DNA of 64,000 nt from Cladorhizidae sp. MBARI D1340-BT2 (GCA_028752905.1 JAQNBH010000002.1:17919430-17983429); one strand, 5' to 3'; positions 44,546 to 57,369 are shown, counted from the stretch's first letter. Numbers and translations are program-made. Notes: generated by a model from the letters alone, not told the origin.

Positions 44546-45239
44546 GTGAGCGTTTAGCAGCCTGTAAGCCCCTCTCTGCAATATTTCTGATACAAATATC
44601 AGCTGAGATGAGTATCTGGCACTGCTTGAGACTTGGAGTCGCGTATAGAGAGAGGATAATGATGGCAGGTTAAGACCTCCATCTCTTTGTGGGAGGTAAA
44701 GCAAGTTGGCGCTGTCCACTTCTTCAGAAATATCGTAGCTGTTCTCTCTAGGTTACGTTCTTATGAGGAAAATATGGATGTTGAGAGGTCAATTGAGCCC
44801 AGGACATACACCAAGCTTGTAGAGTTTCATTTTCTGCTGTCTTGTGACTCACTGCTTGCACCATGCAATTTAGAGCCTCCTTATCGGTACAAAGGATTTT
44901 GAGGAATCTGAATGGGTTACCCAAGGAATTGATGGTTCTGCTGCTCATGAAAGGGAGTGTCTGTCCTGACAATGTGAGCTGGGGGTAAATGGCATGACCG
45001 GTGGAGCTTTGTATTACTACAGAATGGCACTTTGCAATTTGCCTTCATACTGGTCATGTTTGCCTTAATACCTGACCACACATGCCAGTAGTCGACCGTG
45101 ACCAGCAGCAGGGTTGTTGGTAATGATACATGTGTCATCTGCATATTGATGTGGTGGGTGGAGTTAGAGATAATATATATCCTATTTGCAAAGTTTCGAC
45201 TAAGGTGTTAATCATTGTACTAAACATGCCCCCCCCCCT

Positions 45240-45270
<31 letters not shown>

Positions 45271-45690
45271 CCAGACAGAGAGTCACCTTGATAGACACAT
45301 ATCTTCAGAGGAATGCTTGGGGTAGACCAATCTGCAGTTAGGATGGTGGCTGCGACGTCTGAGTAAAGGGATTCTAAGATGGAGCAGAGTTGTGTGTGTG
45401 TGTGGGGGGGGGAGGGGGGGGGGAGGAGGAGGGGGGGCATAGTAGTGTTTGAGTTGAACTATATGAGTGAGTGGTGGGCACTGCCGCATGCATTTGAGAG
45501 GTCAATCCAGGAAACAGCAAGTGATTTATGTTTGTTTTTGCCTCAAACAGGATAGTGCCTAGTTTGAAGTGGTGCTCAGTGCACCCTTGGGTTGTTTCCA
45601 AGAAAGCCTTCTGGGTTGACCAGTCGAGGTAGCCATTATCCAGCATATATTGAGGCCATCTGATTTTGAGGACAGTGGTCAACATCTTCC
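44528..45690 (-). pseudogene. Non-LTR retrotransposon reverse transcriptase relic
   Basis: Minus strand, in order: MLDNGYLDWSTQKAFL and GCTEHHFKLGTILFEAK (about 45530-45660), the finger region before the first catalytic Asp; YQGDSLS (about 45280-45300); QYADDTCIITN (about 45120-45155), the YADD active site; then SLGNPFRFL (about 44890-44930), the thumb region, and LPQRDGGLNLPSLSSLYTRL (44640-44710), a C-terminal motif of LINE-type proteins. Frameshifts separate the pieces, and a C-rich tract (45229-45271) sits between QGD and YADD. Endonuclease and ORF1 parts were not seen. The clade is undetermined. Confidence 0.82.
45229..45271. repeat. Poly-C tract interrupting the RT relic
   Basis: About 40 bases of C with a few T. 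A matching G-rich run lies at 45403-45437. Together they could pair or form quadruplexes; both are also places where assembly errors are likely. Confidence 0.9.
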
Positions 45691-45699
45691 TAATGCAGG

Positions 45700-46289
45700 A
45701 CGTAATCTCTTCTCTCTCTCTCTTCTCTCTAGGTCAGGCTGCTCATGTGTATATGCATATATAACTAGCGATTTTTTGCTTTAAAATTCTTACTCAATAT
45801 GATTGTTATCGGCATAATAATAATAGTAGTAACAGTTGCAGTAGTGTCTGTGTATATACACATATATATACGTAATTATGTGTCAGTTTAGTTGCCATAC
45901 TTCTCTGAATGGATGGAATCTCTCTCCAGTCACATGGAGTATAGATATCTATAGCTACCTGTGAAAAGTCGATTTTGTTGTCAAAAACTTCATATCATCC
46001 ACTTTAAACTTCTTGCCTTTTTGTTCTTTTTGTCTTGACTGCAACCAGTTGGTTTTCAGGTTCCACACAGATCCTCTGCGAGCTTGGTTAGCACAGACTG
46101 TCTGCGAGTAGAGTGATGATCTGTGGCTGGATGCACAAGGTAGGTAGAGCACAAGGTAGCCAGAATAATCTGGACCCAATACACATGCCTGGACCATTTA
46201 TTCGGCGAAAAAATGGTCCTGGGGAACGGAATTTTGGACCAGCAGACCTTAATTATTCCCATCAAAATCTCCATGACAGGGCCATAGGT
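45700..46289. other. No gene recognised
   Basis: Contains a TCTC-rich run (45708-45730). The short frames on both strands show no known domain. Confidence 0.4.
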
Positions 46290-46319
46290 GCTTTGTGTGT
46301 TGTGATTTATGGGAAATAT

Positions 46320-46675
46320 ATTTGTGACATCCATACTTTGTGTGTATATGTGTGTATGTTTGTTGTATGTGTGCATGTGATCCTCATGTGCTCAAGTAGG
46401 TGTGTATTATTCTATGCGCACATGTGCTGTGTGTGTGCATGTGATCCTCATGTGTTCAAGTGCACATGTGTTGTATGTGTGCAACAGCATGTGATCCTCA
46501 TGTGCTCAAGTAGGTGTGTATCATTCTGTGCACATGTGCTGTGTGTGTGCATGTGATCCTCATGTTTTCAAGTGCACATGTGTTGTATGTGTGCAACAGC
46601 ATGTGATCCTCATGTGTTCAAGTAGGTGTGTATCATTCTATGTGCACATGTGTTGTGTGTGTGCATGTGATTAAG
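46320..46675. repeat. GT-rich tandem repeat, about 56-bp units
   Basis: Units with GTGTGCATGTGATCCTCATG, TGCTCAAGTAGGTGTGTAT and ATTCTATGCGCACATGTG recur about six times, in two alternating forms (with and without GCAACAG). Confidence 0.85.
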
Positions 46676-47420
46676 TAGTAAATTGATTTTCAGTGTGCAT
46701 GATTGAGTACTTCAACACATTTTAGAGCCTAATGATTTAATTGTAACATGCTGCTTCCTCTTCTCACATGTACTGATTTCAACTGGCTAGTACTTTATAA
46801 TCATGAGCTACGACTTCTGCTAGTTGGGGTGCTCAGAGTTTTTGAGGGGGTCCAATTTGCGTGCAGGTAATTTATATCTATTCAACACGTTTATTTTTTA
46901 TTTTTAAAGCACATAAAGAGATTATTTTCAGTTATATATGAAGTTCATGCAGTAAATGTGCAGAATCTGAAGATCTGCAAAATTGTAAGCACAAAGTTTT
47001 GTTATTTGAATAATTAGTACTCCCTTTAAATGAACATAAGGACTTATAAAAGATGTGTACAAATATCAAAATGTAGCGGTCGTTTTGTTCTAGCATTCGT
47101 AGTTGTTATAGCCACTCAAAACTTGCCTGACTGTCTGCAGCAATTAAAACATTGGGGGTGATCATTCCAACCTGTAGTTAAAAAACAACATGCATAGCAA
47201 AAACATTGAAAAGCACACTGAATGGGTTACATGTTAGTATGGCAACCATGACCTGAGCATCAACTTATACAAGCTCACCATCTGTCTTTTATGTTTATAA
47301 ATAAATAAAATTAGCTGTAAATATTTGCATTTCTAGCTCCTCCTACTTTATATATATAGAGTTTATGGCACGACCAAAAACTAACAGCTAAAGCTAATTA
47401 ATATTTGCAAGGATATGGCA
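46676..47420. other. No gene recognised
   Basis: AT-rich spacer without recognisable coding or repeat content. Confidence 0.4.
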
Positions 47421-47449
47421 AGGCAGGTTATAGAGACTCTCCTACAATA

Positions 47450-47635
47450 GCACCGAGCCATGAGCGGTCATGTGGTGGGGAAGTCAATCATATGCAGTGT
47501 GTACAAGCAGCACAGAGCCATGAGGTCAGTCAGAGATGGTGGGGATGTTATTCATGTGCAGTGTGTACCATCACTGCACTGTGGCATTGGCAGCAGGTGG
47601 TAGGAAAGTGAATCATGTGCAGTGTGTGCAGCATG
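47450..47635. repeat. Short tandem repeat, about 65-bp units, three copies
   Basis: Three diverged units carry GAGCCATGAG and end in ATGTGCAGTGTGTAC. The 68-residue frame over them is repeat-derived. Confidence 0.65.
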
Positions 47636-48053
47636 CCTTATATGAACGCTCTCTTATTTTTAAACAGTAATGATGGTTTTTTGTTGACATGGAGGAGGGG
47701 GGAGGGGCATTCACCTATCGCTCTTCCTTTAAACAGGTTAGCCCAAAATCATTACGAGTGTGATTAATAAGCCCTACAAATTCATTAGGTGCTAAAAGGT
47801 GACCAATCATCAATTTTTGTGGCTGAGATTTTCAGTGGAGCCTGCCTCCCAAAACCAAAACATGTACACACACATACACACCACAATCCAGTAGAGTATG
47901 CCTTGGACAAGGACTGTTATAACACCTTGGCATGAATGCTTATGCACACACACACATACTATACTGTAACAGCTGCCACGAGTCATGACACTGATGCCAC
48001 CCTCATTCCTGGCCGCCTTCCAGCAGTGGGCTAGCTATTCTAACTGTGGCTAC

Positions 48054-48735
48054 AAACTTGCTGGGATTTGCTTTTCATGGGCTATTTTTTTCCTATTGTA
48101 AGCATCAACTCTCTGGAGTGAGCTTTTCTAATTGTGGGCACCAACTCTCTGGGACAAGCTTTTCTAATTGTAGGTACCAACTCTCAAGGGCTAGTTTTTC
48201 TAATTGTGGACATCAACTCTTTGTGGCTAGCTTTTCTAATTCTGGGCATAAAATCTCTGTGGCTAGATTTTGTAATTGATTATCTAAGGGTAGTCATTCT
48301 AATTGTGGGTGCCAACTATCTGAGGCCAACTTTTCTGATTGTAGGCACCAACTCATTAGGATTAATTGTGGGGACCCTGAGGCTAATTGTAGACATAAAT
48401 TCTCTGAAGCTGCTTTTGTAATGGTGGATACCATTTTCCTATACTAGTTTTCTAATTGTGGACATGAACTCTCTGAAGCTTCCTTTTCTATTTGTGGATA
48501 ACAACTCTCTGGACTGCCTTTTCTAATGGTGGACACTAACTTTCTGTGGCTGCCTTTTCTAGTGGTGGACACCAACTCTCTGAAGCTGCTTTTTCTAATT
48601 GTGGACACCATCTCTCTGAAGCTGCCTTTTCTAATTGTGGATACCAACTCCATTTTCTAATTGTGGGCACCAACTATCGGGAGTTGCAGGGCCGATTTTT
48701 CTAACTGTGGACACCAACACTCTGGGGTTAATTGA
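48054..48735. repeat. 36-bp minisatellite, diverged
   Basis: About 18 diverged units of about 36 bases with GCTTTTCTAATTGTGG and CACCAACTCTCTG. Frames on both strands are open only because the unit length is a multiple of three. Confidence 0.85.
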
Positions 48736-48867
48736 CTATTTTTTATGTTTGCCATGATCTTCACTGAAGAGTCAAGGTGGAAGTTCATATTGCGATGTAT
48801 CCAGCCATCTATCTATCCCACTGGATGTCCACCCATGGCAAACATGGATGGCCCCCCGTCCTGGATA

Positions 48868-48990
48868 AAATGAGACTATGTAGAACAGGAAGTAGTCACC
48901 ACATTCACTCACTGATGACATGTACAACAGGAAGTGGTCACCACATTAACTCACTTGATGATATGAGACTATGTACAACAGGAAGTAGTC
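48868..48990. repeat. Short tandem repeat with GAGACTATGTACAACAGGAA
   Basis: Three diverged units of roughly 45 bases with ACAGGAAGTAGTCACCACAT and ACTCACT. No gene role seen. Confidence 0.6.
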
Positions 48991-49272
48991 GTCACTGATG
49001 ATGAGGACACACTGAAAACAGACACTGTATAAAATGCACCCCATGTCTGCAAACTGTCTCTAACATAATGTCTGAGGTTCTTGTTAGCTTCTGGTCTTGT
49101 CAGCAAAGCTCTGCCTAATGGCCTCACTCTTAATGTGCTTCCCTTCTTCACTGGCTAACCTGTTATGTTGATGGACATCTGGTTGTGCAGCCAGGCAGAA
49201 GGAAGGCCTCTGTAGACACCACCATTATACCTGCCTTCTCTGCTGTGCTAACAACACAACACAATAAAGTGC

Positions 49273-49692
49273 AAGTACATAACATACATGGACACTAGTG
49301 TGCCAGTACATAACACAAGTTTATCTGGAGTGCCAGTGCATAACACATATGGGCATTAAGTACCAGTACATAACACACATGGACACTAGTTCTTCTGGAG
49401 TACTAGTACATAACACACATGGACTAGTTCTTCTGGAGTGCCAGTACATAACACACATGGACACTAATTTATCTGTAGTGCCAGTATCATAACACTCTTG
49501 GACACTAGTTTATCTGGAGTGCCAGTGGATACATGGATGTGAGTTTATCTGGAATACCAGTACATCACATACATGGACACAGTTTATATCGTTTATAGTT
49601 CCAGTACATAATGTGCATGGACACTATAGTTTATCTGGAGTGCAAGTACATAATATACATAGACAGAGTTTATCTGGAGTGCCAGTGCATTA
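49273..49692. repeat. 40-bp minisatellite, about 10 copies
   Basis: Units of about 40 bases with ACATGGACACTAGTTTATCT and GGAGTGCCAGTACATAACAC. Unit divergence is moderate. Confidence 0.88.
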
Positions 49693-49737
49693 TTATTTTG
49701 TGACTGCATCCTGCACTGGCCAAAGAGGAGAAATACA

Positions 49738-49782
49738 TGTGTGTGTGTGTGTGTTGTGTATGTGTGCATGTGTGTGTGTGTG
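49738..49782. repeat. GT microsatellite
   Basis: Two GTGTGTGTGT runs separated by TGTATGTGTGCATG. Confidence 0.85.
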
Positions 49783-49799
49783 TAAAATAATATTCCTTG

Positions 49800-52089
49800 A
49801 ATTACCAATCTTCATATCTCTAATGTATAACATTTGAGAGGAGAGAGAGGAGCCACATGCATGAGGGCTCATCAATAAATCTGGAAATGGAGCCAGCATC
49901 AATTTGAGTCAGCAGACAAGACATGGCTATTTCTAGCTAAGTCTCAGACACAGTTTATAAATTCTCATACTATCATACTTTAGCACATCTAGCACATTGA
50001 AAATTATTCATGTTCAAAATCAATCCTAACTGAAGTTGATTATTACTTTCATTGCCAGTGCTTGGCATCATCAGCCATTGCCAAACTTCGTTACACTCTG
50101 GTGAAGTTTCTACACTCCATCTATCCATGTTTCCACAAGGGAAAGAGCGCCACGTATATTAACTCAACCTTGAAGATTGCTTTTGAGATCTAGAAGCTTG
50201 AAACGGACACTAAAGGGACAATGGAGAGCTTGAGATAGCTGTGAGAAAGCTATAGCTACAACTCTCAACTGTAGCTGCATTGTACTGGACATGATTCGTA
50301 ACTACTAAGTGCCCACAGCTTAAGTTAGCTACCTTTGTTGTGGATTTCAATACAGCTCTTGACTCTCGCCTGCTGTGGGAAAGCTATAGCTACAAACTAC
50401 ATCTCTATTAGCAGCTGCACTGTTCAGGGTTAGGACCAAAGAAGATACAGTACTCCCAGAAGACCACAGATTTAGCAGTCTAGCTATGGAGGTGTGATTA
50501 GTTGTCATGCAAATTCTTGCATGTCATTGGAGGAGCTGTATTCCCATTTGTTGAACGTCACCTTGGCTCAGCCAACTCCAGTACTCCAGCTTGCATCCAC
50601 ACCAGGTGCTAGCTGTTCCCTTGCTGCCAGTTCCATTGTTGTTGAGTGTGGTAGGCTGTTTTTCCCCTCCTCCCACATAGTCATTCGTGTCACTTGTTAT
50701 GGTACATCCTCAAGCGGAGGCATAAGTAAGGAAGTTTTTCCTCGACTTCTGGTGACTCCGAACTGGTGTTGGGTGAACATCGGATGCTGTTCATCTATTT
50801 GCTGCTGCATCTCTCCTTAATGCTGGCTGCTGATCGAATGCCTGGTGGGGCTATGCCTGTCAGAATGTAGAGGCTGTCAGTGTTTGGTTGTTGGTCTAAG
50901 ACAGCCGGTGATCAGTTGACAGGAAGCATGAAGAGCTGGATCTAGCTTTTTAGCACTTGTATAACTTTCCCATATCTGGCATACTCAGCTGTTAGAGTAG
51001 CAGAGAGCTAGGGCTGTTGAGCGAAAGGTCTGAAGACTAGCACCCCATCTTGTATTTGTGGGCTTGCTAATGATATGGTTGCGAGCGCTCACTTTCGCTT
51101 ATGTCTTTGGGAATTTGAGACATGACACCTAAGTACACTGGGTGTTTACGGTGCTAAAGTGTGGTTCCAGACCAAGTTACTTGGCATTGAAGCAAATGGT
51201 GGCCCACACTTGTGTGTTAGATGGATTGCCGTGTAAGTAGTTCTCTTCATAATAATTATGGTGTTAATAGATGGTCAGCCTTTCTTCCACCGCTGAGAAG
51301 TCTGTTCTTTGCGGCAGCACCCAGAGTCAGCATACACCTTTGCTACAGATTCAGTAAAATTGACCTCCCAGTTTTCTTTCATATGTTTTGGCCTTCATAA
51401 TGTTTAGTTATGTGGTTCTGTTACATACAAGCTGTGAAAGGGAAGTATTACAGGCACTCGGTGATTTTAGAAGATTCTAAAGGTGGATCATCCAGTTTAA
51501 GGAAGTATACTTGTCACCAGTGTACTGACAAGCCTTCATAAGGTATATCAAGGGTAAGCTCTTGAGACAAGCAATCTTCTAGCCAACAAAGTGAAATGAA
51601 AACAATCAAAAAGTTATGAATGTTTTGGGTATATTTTGTAAAATATATTTTTGTTTTGTTTGATGAGTTATCCCACCCTTTAAATTATGTAATCAGTGCC
51701 CATGGGGGGTTAACCTTTCACCTTGAGAGGCAGATGGGAAGTTAGCTACATGTGGTGCCACTTAAGTTATGTCACAAAACTAACATGGTTTATTCATCAT
51801 TTGCATAATTGTTATAATGAAGCCGTGTCTCTAGGCGAGGACTGTGGCTGTTTTAATGTCCAGCTGCTACCCTTTTTTTTCCAGATTCTCTTAAACTTCC
51901 AGCACCGCTCAAAGGTCTGTAATGGATCAATTTTCACACACAACTTCAGTTTATACACTGGACACTTGATACATGTACACAGCCTATTAATACTAGATTG
52001 CTGAAAAGAGCATAGTGGGAATTTGATGCATGGAGGGTACTTAGTGCATACTCTGCTCTATATATGCATTCCTCTATACAACAATTGAA

Positions 52090-52123
<34 letters not shown>

Positions 52124-52495
52124 TTACTATTACTACTCTATTACTATTACTCTACTACTATTACTAATACTGTACGACTCCCTAACACTTCAGTGGAGCC
52201 AACCTAAATAAACAGTGTGGTGGCCTCAATAATAACTCTGTGTTCATCATCATAGATATTTCCCTTCTGCTCTGTTCTGTTCACTGGGGTTAATGTAGTA
52301 GAGTACATATTGTTGATTTCTTGCTGCTGAAGTTATTGTTGATGTGTTTATGTCATTTATTTTTTAAAAAATCTCCAGTTAGTGTATCATCTCAATGATC
52401 ATAGTTTAATATGTGTTTATGTAATATCTTTGCACATCATTACTGAGCCATTCATTCTAAGTCCATGTATTGTTTTATTTTAATGCTACATGCAA
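49800..52495. other. Long stretch with no recognisable gene
   Basis: The longest frame is 108 residues (50494-50820, plus strand), with no recognisable domain and unusual Cys/Ser composition. Words such as GAAAGCTATAGCTACAA recur near 50245 and 50385, hinting at an old duplication. A TAC microsatellite lies at about 52089-52170. I could not assign a function to any part. Confidence 0.4.
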
Positions 52496-52570
52496 ATTCC
52501 TGATGAAGGCTAGAGCTTCTAGTCGAAATATCGAGAGAAGGAAAATTAAATTAAGAATGTCATTGTAAAA
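52496..52570 (+). repeat. Fold-back MITE, copy 5 (single arm)
   Basis: Contains CCTGATGAAGGCTAGAGCTT, CTAGTCGAAATATCGAGAGA and a diverged GTCATTGTAA end. Confidence 0.7.
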
Positions 52571-53733
52571 ATAAAATTTGGAACATTGTAAATTGTAAAT
52601 TAATTTCTAAATTCACTCCTTGCTCTCTCTCTCTTCTTAGGAGAATATTCTTTGACTCACTAGAAAGGGACACTTTTATGTACAACCTCAATTTTCAAGT
52701 CAGAAGCATGAAGTATTTAGGATAGAATCATTCCCACTACAGAAGAGCCTAGAAACAAGGTATAGTTTGTTTTTGCACTAGTAACGGCTATTACTCCATA
52801 GCTTCTCTGTGAGCCTTTCTGTTCCCCATGTTTCATAAGGCTGTCATTTCTGTTCCACCTATGTAGTTGGCAAACCAGGCAGAAATGAGCAGCTATGATA
52901 TTATCTTAATAAAGCTCACAGTTTTCCTACGGCAAAACTAACTGTAGCAGCCTATTCTAAAGCCACCTGCGTGATACCAACATTATCCTAGTATCCAATT
53001 CCTAAAAGAATACTCCACTACCTCTAGCCTACTAACTAGCTACTACCAAAGTACTACCCTACCTATATATAGAACTATGTGTTACCTTAATACAATTGTT
53101 CATCATAAGACTTCCCCACTTCTGCTCTTATTGTGGTGGTGGTTGCAATGGAAGTCAAGTTTTCTGTTGTTGTTTGACAACTGTTGCTGGATGTGCTATA
53201 ATAACTGTTTGTGTAATATGTTGAGTCAGTACTGCAAGTATTGTTATAACTGGAGAGCAAAAGTAGCACTCATTAGGGAGGGAGGTGTGTTTTGAAAGTT
53301 TATACCTCTCCATATGTATACAATGTGGAATGTATATTATATTATATATATATATATTGTGTCTGTTTATTTATTCACATTACTCTATACATTTACTAAG
53401 CATATTCAGTTATGCTAGACAAAGGTATGCTACCCTCTGGTATAGAATGTTGAGTATTTTAGTGGTTGGCTATATTGGTATGCCTAACAGATTACTCGAC
53501 TTGGAATACACATGTATGTAGTTGTGATATATTTGAATATTTTTAAATGATTAGATTATGTATATGCTATGAATAAAGAGACAGAGCTCGCACCTTTCTA
53601 ACTGAATCACTCTATGCACACATCCAGTTTCCTACACATTATGCCTTATACGGCCTTGGCTAAAATAATGCTACTATCACATAAAGAGTGAGTTGCCACT
53701 TGGCATCTGATTCTAACTCTATATAATAATATT
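52571..53733. other. No gene recognised
   Basis: AT-rich spacer with an AT repeat near 53336-53358. No domain in the short frames. Confidence 0.4.
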
Positions 53734-54112
53734 GAACATAAGGAGACCCACTAATGCAAACCTGAACATAAGGAGACCATCTAATGTAAACCTGAACATA
53801 AGGAGACCAGCTAATGACAACCTGAACATAAGGAGACAAGCTAATGCAAACCTGAACATAAGTAGACCAGCTAATGCAAACCTGAACATAAGGAGACCAG
53901 CTAATGCAAGCCTGAACATAAGGAGACCAGCTAATGCAAACCTGAACATAAGGAGACCAGCTAATGCAAACCTGAACATAAGTAGACCAGCTAATGCAAA
54001 CCTGAACATAAGGAGACCAGCTAATGCAAACCTGAACATAAGGAGACCAGGTAATGCAAACCTGAACATAAGGAGACCAGCTAATGCAAACCTGAACATA
54101 AGGAGACCAGCT
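53734..54112. repeat. 30-bp minisatellite, about 13 copies
   Basis: Units of 30 bases with GAACATAAGGAGACCAGCTA and ATGCAAACCT. Because 30 is a multiple of three, both strands are open (ten-residue periods such as NIRRPANANL on plus and GLLMFRFALA on minus). No start context or flanking domain supports a protein. Confidence 0.95.
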
Positions 54113-54584
54113 ATCCCTGTGCAATAAATTGAAACATTAATAACTCTCTGCAATTAACACTCTGCCCATGTCAGCCAACTGATGTCTCATTAGTTCTAAT
54201 GAATACATTAACAAGTGTTCATATCTGTTGTACTAAGCATACTCAAGTGCAGGATATTTAGTCATCCTAGTTATAGTTACAAAGTCTGAACATGTGTGGA
54301 ATGTCTCCTCCCACGATGAATATCGCTGTACTCATTTGTAGTTGTGGGTGTTCTGTATTTGAATCTCTCACAAAAGGTTATGAATATGTTTATACCACCA
54401 TGAATAAACGGACATTACATGAATATGTTTATGTCACCATGTACATGCATCATTCAGCTTACTCGCACATTATACTATGTTGTTTGTCGTCATCAGTTGT
54501 CAGCTATAAATAGCGAGTACTTGGCTTCTGCTGGTAGGTATCGCCAAGCTTATTTTGTAACATTAGAATTAGCAGCAGGAGAAG
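54113..54584. other. No gene recognised
   Basis: Spacer. A duplicated phrase GAATATGTTTATGTCACCATG / GAATATGTTTATACCACCATG is seen at 54382-54441. Confidence 0.4.
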
Positions 54585-55040
54585 TAAAAAAAAATTCAAT
54601 CAAACTGATCTTGTAGTTATTGAAGAAATTCAAAAGGTTTTGATCGAGTCAGCTAATGGTGGCATTGAAACATTTTCAATTGCTGAATGTGTAAAATCAT
54701 ACATTGACAAGGATATCGACCTAGATCGCTTGAAAATTCAGCTATCTCTTCTTCCAGACCTGATAAAGACTGCTTTTACAGAAAATATAATTACAAAAGT
54801 AACTAATGTTCAAACTATTGGTGTTGCTTTGCAGAGAAGTGAAATACACCAGCAAGTGCTAACTGAAGTTGATAGGATTGTAAGGCTTTCCCAATGACTA
54901 CAGCTACAGCTGAGAGATCATTTTCATCTCTCCGCAGAGTAAAAACCTTTTTACGTAGCACAAAGACAGATTACAGACTCAACAATTTATTTCTGCTTTA
55001 TACCATACCTCCACTGATGCTCTTGATTTAAGCATGATTG
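54585..55040 (+). pseudogene. hAT transposase C-terminal half
   Basis: FNQTDLVVIEEIQKVL then LIESANGG and YIDKDIDLDRLKIQL (about 54600-54745) match the late part of hAT transposases. MTTATAERSFSSLRRVKTFL (54893-54952) followed by RSTKTDYRLNNLFLLY is the dimerisation motif. A frameshift near 54893 and a stop separate the two. Confidence 0.8.
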
Positions 55041-55569
55041 CAAAAGACTTAACTCTTGTAGAATGCATTACTTTGGTCATTTCTAAAATAAAGTTTGTTG
55101 ACAAACTGGCTGTGACCTTAAGGCGCTTTTTCCCATGCCTCACAAGGCATATTTCGAAGAAATTTTCAGGCAAGAGGAAGAGGAAAACACAACACCATGG
55201 GTCGAGGGGGATGATAATCCTGACGATGACCTTCTGGAGTAAGCTCCCCTCTCCCCCCACCATGCACAACAAGCACCATATCAGGTAATTTTAATGCATT
55301 TCCCCCCCATTTTCACCACTTATTTTTATGGATATTTGCAAATTTACACATTTTAGGAATGTTGGTGGTTGCTAATGTATGATTTCAGTTATGTTTCCAG
55401 TAATATAAAGAAAAAACAAATCACATTCCACCATAATATATTATAGTATCATGAAAATTTTCATGAAAATCCATTGAAAAATGTGAATTTTTCCCCCGGT
55501 ATGCATGTTTTAAAGTTGCAAAACTTTGGAGCTCATTTTCTCAAAACGGTTAGTTGACCCATAATACTG
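55041..55569. other. No gene recognised
   Basis: Spacer between two oppositely oriented hAT relics. An 84-residue plus-strand frame (55034-55288) has basic residues but no known domain. Confidence 0.35.
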
Positions 55570-56770
55570 TAAACACCGCGAGCCTAATTTAGCACAACAC
55601 GAGCTACTTTGATCACTTCTGAAAAGAGGTTTCTTTCAACAGCTGACATGCTCTTCATAATGTCTATGACTACCTTGAATTTCCACATCTTCTTCAAGTA
55701 GATCTCTGTCAAGTCATCATAGTATAAAATGTATACATCATCACTCTCACTCCCTTGATCACTTTTCAACAAGAGTTGCTCAAGTTCGTTGTACATTTGA
55801 TAACCCTTCTGCTCAAACCTTGCATTGATACAGCTTGTTACAGTATCCATAGCCAAGCAATAAATAAACATAGTAGTGTTCTTCTATATAGTGTAACTGG
55901 TGAAGGTGCCAGACATAATATGGTCTTCTCTAGCAACTTTGTTTCTTAATGCCTTGTCACTTTCCTTGGTAACGTGTTTCCACCTTTGCTTGAAATGTTC
56001 TTCACTTCTCATTGACTAAAAACCAAAATAATTTTATAAATTAAAATCACCTTCTCAATATCAAATTTTATTCACTCAACGTTTCGACTAGATGCTCTAG
56101 TCTTCATCAGGAATAATTGAAACGTTGAGTGAATAAAAATTATTGAGAAGGTGATTTAATATTATTATGTCAACTGAGAGTTCATTGAGAATAATTAATT
56201 GTCACTATAATTGTGGAACATCAATATTTTACCTGCAGGTAACCAACAGTCATCTTGGTAATACCCTGTCCTTGTGATACATGCAGCTGGTTTGCTGCAA
56301 GGTCTTGATTAAGTTGTCGTGTGCCATAGAATATTATGGAGAAGAGATGCTCCAAAGAAGTTGACTTGCCACACCATTAACTCCATAGTCTCAGAATCTA
56401 GACCATCACTTAGTATTGGCTTCTAAACAAAGTTCTCTAATAAATTATAATTACAAAAGGTATAATTTTGTACTGTCCAATGGGCAGGGCATAATGTACG
56501 AAATCCTAAAATTCTGGGCGACAGATTAGCTTTGGTACTTTCAAACAAGGAGTGCCTTTCAGGTGAATATTGAAATAATTCAGAAGTTGCATCGATATTA
56601 GTTTACAGTAGTTGGACCAGTTTGACTGAGACTCAGGACTCTTGTGTAATATTTGGGACTTGACTCCATTTCTACCACCTGCAATGTTTCTTCCCCCATC
56701 ATAATACTGTCCACGGCATTTAATAACAATACGAACAATTGAATCTGTCTATACTAGTCCACTTATCAGT
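55570..56770 (-). pseudogene. hAT transposase middle part, minus strand, interrupted by a MITE
   Basis: Minus strand, in order: IVIKCRGQYYDGG (about 56700-56745), the hAT CRGQ-YDGA region; TRQLNQDLAANQLHVSQGQG then ITKMTVGYLQ (about 56235-56330), ending at a GTAAAA donor; SMRSEEHFKQRWKHV (about 55970-56015) after a TTTTTAG acceptor; then AMDTVTSCINARFEQKGYQ (about 55790-55855) and ERNLFSEVIKVARVVL (55587-55640). The final dimerisation motif is missing. A fold-back MITE lies exactly in the intron-like gap. Frames are broken elsewhere. Confidence 0.7.
56041..56200. repeat. Fold-back MITE, copy 6
   Basis: Two clean arms: TCACCTTCTCAATA, then CACTCAACGTTTCGACTAG and ATGCTCTAGTCTTCATCAGG, facing AAACGTTGAGTGAATAAA and TTATTGAGAAGGTGA. 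Followed by GTCAACTGAGAGTTCATTG. Its arms carry the variant CACTCAACG instead of TCTCTCGACG, and the change is matched in both arms. Confidence 0.8.
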
Positions 56771-57369
56771 CTTCTTATTAAGCTACTCAGTAACACTGTG
56801 CATACAACATACATTAATTTATTATTCCAAAGCACCTCAACCAAGGTACAAAATTTTATGGCAATTTTTTTTTGAGAAAAGAAAATTACCCGTCAAATTA
56901 ATCACTACACTTGAGCTTAGCCTTACCTGCTGATCATGGATTCTCAGCTTATTCAACTGTATGAAATTGCTTTCATTGTCCTTATGCCCTGAAAGCAAGT
57001 CCTGGTTATCCTAGGAACTGTACATTCTGTAAATGCTAATTAGTATTCTTCCATTTAATTCCTTCTGTTGACTGTAACCATCACCCCAACTAGGGCTCAA
57101 TAAAATTAATTATGCTAGCATTTTTTTGAGCATTTTAGCTGTGCTGAAGCATTGAGAATAATGCCAGCATTATAGGCAGAATTTTTACTGATTACAAGCA
57201 TTATTGGCAGGATTAAAAAAAAAGTTTATTTTTGAATACATGATGCAAAAAAAGCAGACTGGATCACAAGTTTAATTTTTATACAGCAGATATCTATGCA
57301 CACAAAATGTAGTGTATGTATATATACATTTATCACTTAGCATAATTAGCAAACAGGCCAACTAATAAG

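Noticed and set aside
50494..50820. 108-residue plus-strand frame
   Set aside because: No recognised motif, no splice or promoter context; left as unassigned.
53734..54127. Protein of LNIRRPANAN repeats
   Set aside because: Both strands are open over the array, there is no domain, and the start lies within the repeat.
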